A stretch of DNA of 64,000 nucleotides. Origin: Mytilus galloprovincialis. Lineage: Eukaryota; Mollusca; Bivalvia; Mytilida; Mytilidae. The position numbers and the translations under genes are program-made. This document shows, in pieces, positions 62,401 through 64,000 of the stretch; within the stretch, counting starts at the first letter, position 1, and each line of letters opens with the position of its first letter. The stretch covers positions 96,856,416 to 96,920,415 of the forward strand of contig NC_134840.1 in the NCBI RefSeq assembly GCF_965363235.1, written 5' to 3'. The notes below the pieces were generated by a model, which did not search any database, was not told the origin of the DNA, and saw nothing but the letters and a program-made list of their open reading frames with translations.

Positions 62401-62766
62401 GATTGGCTTGAAGTCAGAATAGTGTGGCCTGACATGTCTTCCTGAGGCTTGTGGAATTGTGAACTAGGACATTAAAAATCCAGCTCACCAAGTTTGTTTA
62501 GTATAAAGCAGAATTGATATTTGTAATGCATTTAATTAGGGGCTGATAGTTATACAGCCAACCAACCATCATTATCATCTACATTTTAAAACAAATCTGA
62601 ATATATATGAAATTATTTTAACAATATGATTATTTGGGGTATTTTATGATTTTATGTATTTACAGAGTTGCTAAACCATCAAGTACACCTGGGATTGTTT
62701 ACAGAAGAACAACAAGATATCGTCATGGAAACATTAATGTCTATTTTCTGTAAGAAACATCATAAG
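50321..62766 (+). CDS. SLX4IP: SLX4IP-like protein (SLX4-interacting), 3' end open
   Basis: CDS = join(50321..50428, 50810..50897, 52423..52509, 53567..53658, 54172..54350, 56449..57996, 59490..59574, 62098..62146, 62666..62766...), 779 codons with all phases fitting. The first 170 residues resemble human SLX4IP (408 residues): VGARLVCQIEIH against [30 protein letters not shown] against [20 protein letters not shown], and REKVVVFVTSL against PDRFVVCVSQL. In vertebrates SLX4IP binds the SLX4-XPF nuclease scaffold and influences telomere recombination. Residues 186-700 are one long acidic, serine-rich, probably disordered exon with three (D/E)xMPDI repeats (about 383, 403, 421) and a basic nuclear-localisation stretch (KNKRKRSKR, about 628-636). 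Residues 702-779 are an unrecognised compact segment. Head-to-head placement with MKKS as in human supports the identity. The last exon may continue past the window, or end at TAG 62791-62793 if unspliced. Confidence 0.8.
50810..50897 (+). CDS. SLX4IP: SLX4IP exon 2
   Basis: Residues 37-65 (EIEKLLKVPVRAKIEERDKN and onward). Acceptor TATTTTATAG, donor AACAG|GTAAAG, phase 1. Confidence 0.85.
51005..51945 (+). mobile_element. Family E repeat with about 155-base tandem units
   Basis: Five units carry ccgttcaggagttatggttc and accaaagcttttaaaa phrases. The left end has ggatttttgtgacaaaaatg and a GC-rich patch (cgggcgtgcgggcgg). The right end is hairpin CTGTC-gttgt-GACAG followed by CCTCTTGTT, like the minus-strand 3' end of family C. 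It lies in SLX4IP intron 2. Helitron-like by structure. Confidence 0.7.
52423..52509 (+). CDS. SLX4IP: SLX4IP exon 3
   Basis: Completes G66; encodes [20 protein letters not shown] and an acidic end GEEESGEE. Acceptor ATATTTATAG, donor GGAGG|GTATAT, phase 1. Confidence 0.85.
53567..53658 (+). CDS. SLX4IP: SLX4IP exon 4
   Basis: Completes D95; encodes FYSTAHTVFREKVVVFVTSL and onward to SVTK, the strand that matches human DRFVVCVSQL. Acceptor TTTACTTTCAG, donor AAAG|GTAGGG, phase 0. Confidence 0.88.
53700..53960. repeat. Dispersed repeat in SLX4IP intron 4
   Basis: tttggtctgttggtctattc-type pyrimidine phrases followed by tcccgcttcaggttaaag and gttatggtccactgaac. The type is familiar from mussel DNA; ends not visible. 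Confidence 0.35.
54172..54350 (+). CDS. SLX4IP: SLX4IP exon 5
   Basis: Residues 126-184, starting LAKVLHDCSQSQTSSVS; polar, low in hydrophobics. Acceptor TAATTGTAG. Donor ATCT|GTAGGT is required by the phase into the next exon; without splicing the frame stops at the same TAG. Confidence 0.82.
54557..56100 (+). mobile_element. Family C repeat in SLX4IP intron 5
   Basis: Starts agctcacctggcccgaaggg and ends with hairpin AGGGTCC-TT-GGACCCT followed directly by CTAG, the layout of a Helitron 3' end. Three tandem units of about 490 bases begin near 54650, 55140 and 55650. Opposite orientation to 36391-39884. No Rep/helicase frame, so non-autonomous. Confidence 0.78.
56449..57996 (+). CDS. SLX4IP: SLX4IP exon 6, long acidic exon
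   Basis: 1548 bases, residues 186-700. It begins VGRTNKAISKVKKEKRIAKI (basic), then is acidic and Ser/Asp-rich with DGMPDI, DDMPDI and EDMPDI repeats 18-20 residues apart, DVISDC and ECFILSVD. These hydrophobic cores next to acidic residues look like SUMO-interacting motifs. KNKRKRSKR is a likely nuclear signal. Acceptor CCTATTTTCAG. Donor TTCTGG|GTAGGT, phase 2, one codon before an in-frame TAG. Confidence 0.85.
58016..58773. mobile_element. 758-base TA-flanked MITE
   Basis: Inverted ends TTACTGTGAAAGTACTTT-attcgtgg, each bounded by TA, with repeated ccacgaa/ttcgtgg inside the arms. TA duplication suggests a Tc1/mariner- or related relic. Non-coding; in SLX4IP intron 6. Confidence 0.75.
59490..59574 (+). 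CDS. SLX4IP: SLX4IP exon 7
   Basis: Completes G701 and encodes TVCNLTEDQLKYLVLQNKIY, then LKSIFQGN. Acceptor ACATTGTAG, donor AAAT|GTGAGT, phase 0. Its inclusion is what makes the phases of the two following exons agree with plain CAG acceptors. The minisatellite starts about 24 bases after its donor. Confidence 0.8.
59598..61869 (+). repeat. 61-bp minisatellite in SLX4IP intron 7
   Basis: About 37 units of 61 bases; each runs gtaagactcagcaacagg, aacccctctaataacaagg, tgtaatctcaggtgttttgg. Variants (acagaaatccctc, tctgcaacagg, accattctaag, ggtaacagg) recur in blocks, so multi-unit duplications have occurred. Each unit carries GGGTAAGAC in the sense direction, a 5' splice-site-like motif. The left edge repeats caaggaaa(a)tgt, echoing the exon 7 end. 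Confidence 0.93.
62098..62146 (+). CDS. SLX4IP: SLX4IP exon 8
   Basis: Residues 730-745, TESWRHLDYKKGGRSR, plus one base. Acceptor TTGTGTTTCAG, donor CAAGAA|GTATGA. Confidence 0.8.
62666..62766 (+). CDS. SLX4IP: SLX4IP exon 9
   Basis: Completes K746 and encodes LLNHQVHLGLFTEEQQDIVM, then ETLMSIFCKKHHK. Acceptor GTATTTACAG; donor ATAAG|GTAATG in phase 0. If read through, it adds eight codons before TAG 62791-62793. The segment looks strongly coding but I do not recognise its family. Confidence 0.78.
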
Positions 62767-63140
62767 GTAATGATTATGCTGTTTGAACATTAGATATTGC
62801 AAGAAAAGACTAGTTATGAAGATATTATGATAAAAGTTATGTTATGAGAATAGTATATTACTATTGACACTTAAAAAGCCCTTTGATATCAGAAGATGTG
62901 CACTTTAGTTTGGATACATCTTATGTTTATCAAATGTTTATACTGTCTGTATAAAGAAGATTTAGAGGGTATATTTCAATAAGAAAGCAACCCAAGGACA
63001 AACATAATTAAATAACATATCAAGGGCAACATAATAGTCTAGAATATTTTTCTTTCCTAAGTTTGAGCAATGTTATGAGTTTTATTTATTTGAAAATTTT
63101 TTTAAAATGCATCTATGTGTAAAAAAAATTTGTAAGGGTT

Positions 63141-63985
63141 CCACAGAACCCGGTGTCTCGCCTACTTTTGCTGTAAATCGCAGGCTCAACAAAAGTGAGG
63201 AAAAAAATCAATAAAAATATTCCTCTTGATACTATCTTTTGATTGTAATAAGCTTCTGTTCAAGTTTGGTAAAAATCCAGGGTAGTTTTTGAATCTAATA
63301 AATGTTTTAAAAACTTTAACTGCAGACTGTATGTAATGTTAACTGGAAGAAAATCTAAGTCCATTTATAAGTAAAATACGGAAAAAATGGATTTATATTT
63401 TTACAAAATTTACTTCTGGATACTATCTTATGATCATAAACAAGCTTCTGTCCAAGTTTGGTACAAACCAAGGATAGTTTAAGAAAGTTATTAAAATTTT
63501 AAAAACTTTAACCACAGAGTGAATGTAATGTTTCCCTGCAGAAAAACTAAGTCCATTTAAAAGTAAAATACGGAAAAAATGGATTTATTTTTTTACAAAA
63601 TTTACTTCTGGATACTATCTTATGATCGTAAACAAGCTTCTGTCTAAGTTTGGTACAAACCCAGGATAGTTTCAGAAAGTTATTAAAATTTTAAAAACTT
63701 TAACCACGGAGTGAATGTAATGTTTCCCTGCAGAAAAACTAAGTCCATTTATAAGTAAAATACGGAAAAAATGGAATTTTATTTTTACAAAATTTACTTC
63801 TGGATACTATCTTATGATCATAAACAAGCTTCTTTCCAAGCTTGGTAGAAATCCAGTATAGTTTAAGAAAGTTATTAAAATTTTAAAAACTTTAACCACA
63901 GAGTGAATATTTGTGGACGACGACGACGGAATGTAGGATTGCTTAGTCTCGCTTTTTCGACTAAAGTCGAAGGCTCGACAAAAAT
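63141..63985 (+). mobile_element. Family D repeat with about 215-base tandem units
   Basis: Opens cagaacccggtgtctcgcc. Four units share cttctgtcyaagtttggta and actaagtccattta phrases (63230-63910). Ends with hairpin TTCGAC-taaa-GTCGAA followed by GGCTCGACAAAAATT. This tail matches the family A tail (GTTGCAGGCTTGACAAAAA). Contains a gacgacgacgg tract near its end. The stretch 62794-63140 shows nothing else. Confidence 0.7.
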
Positions 63986-64000
63986 TATTAAATAAAAAAA

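Noticed and set aside
62666-62667. Use of the AGAG second acceptor (exon starting at 62668) in SLX4IP exon 9
   Set aside because: It was needed only when exon 7 (59490-59574) was left out. With exon 7 included, all phases fit the ordinary CAG acceptor.

Overview
The window looks like nuclear DNA of a bivalve mollusc, most likely a marine mussel (Mytilus or a close relative). It is AT-rich and carries short coding exons split by long introns full of dispersed repeats. Several repeats resemble sequences I remember as abundant in Mytilus; the species call rests on that memory plus gene content. I recognised no retroviral, LTR or Polinton-type element.

Four conserved genes and one small upstream reading frame were rebuilt by joining exons at GT/AG sites and checking that frame and homology carry through each junction. 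From left to right: (1) ABHD12, minus strand, 1672-21068, a membrane lysophospholipid lipase of about 326 residues with S178, D264 and H302 as catalytic triad. It has a tandem pair of alternative exons separated by a 36-base intron, and a 70-base minisatellite made from one of its own exons. (2) POLE4, plus strand, 21361-21897, the histone-fold subunit of DNA polymerase epsilon, intronless and divergent from ABHD12. (3) MKKS/BBS6, minus strand, 29338-33777, a complete 557-residue chaperonin-like protein. Its 5' leader exon (34663-34883) encodes a separate 70-residue single-span membrane protein, so the mRNA appears bicistronic, as described for vertebrate MKKS. (4) SLX4IP, plus strand, from 50321 to at least 62766, head-to-head with MKKS as in vertebrates. 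It carries a long acidic middle region and a C-terminal module I could not name.

Between and inside the genes lie many mobile-element relics without recognisable transposase. These include several Helitron-like repeat families with internal tandem units and terminal hairpins (called A to E here), nested in each other at 23.4-26.4 kb and 35.0-41.8 kb. There are also terminal-inverted-repeat elements at 2.2-5.7, 12.5-16.1, 19.3-20.1, 46.9-47.9 and 58.0-58.8 kb, small MITEs, and two intronic minisatellites (70-base units at 6.9-7.9 kb, 61-base units at 59.6-61.9 kb). Each minisatellite touches a coding exon's 5' splice site and repeats a GTAAG donor motif in the sense direction of its host gene.

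The genes share no pathway. The order MKKS-SLX4IP is an old metazoan linkage, and ABHD12-POLE4 share a compact divergent promoter of under 300 bases.
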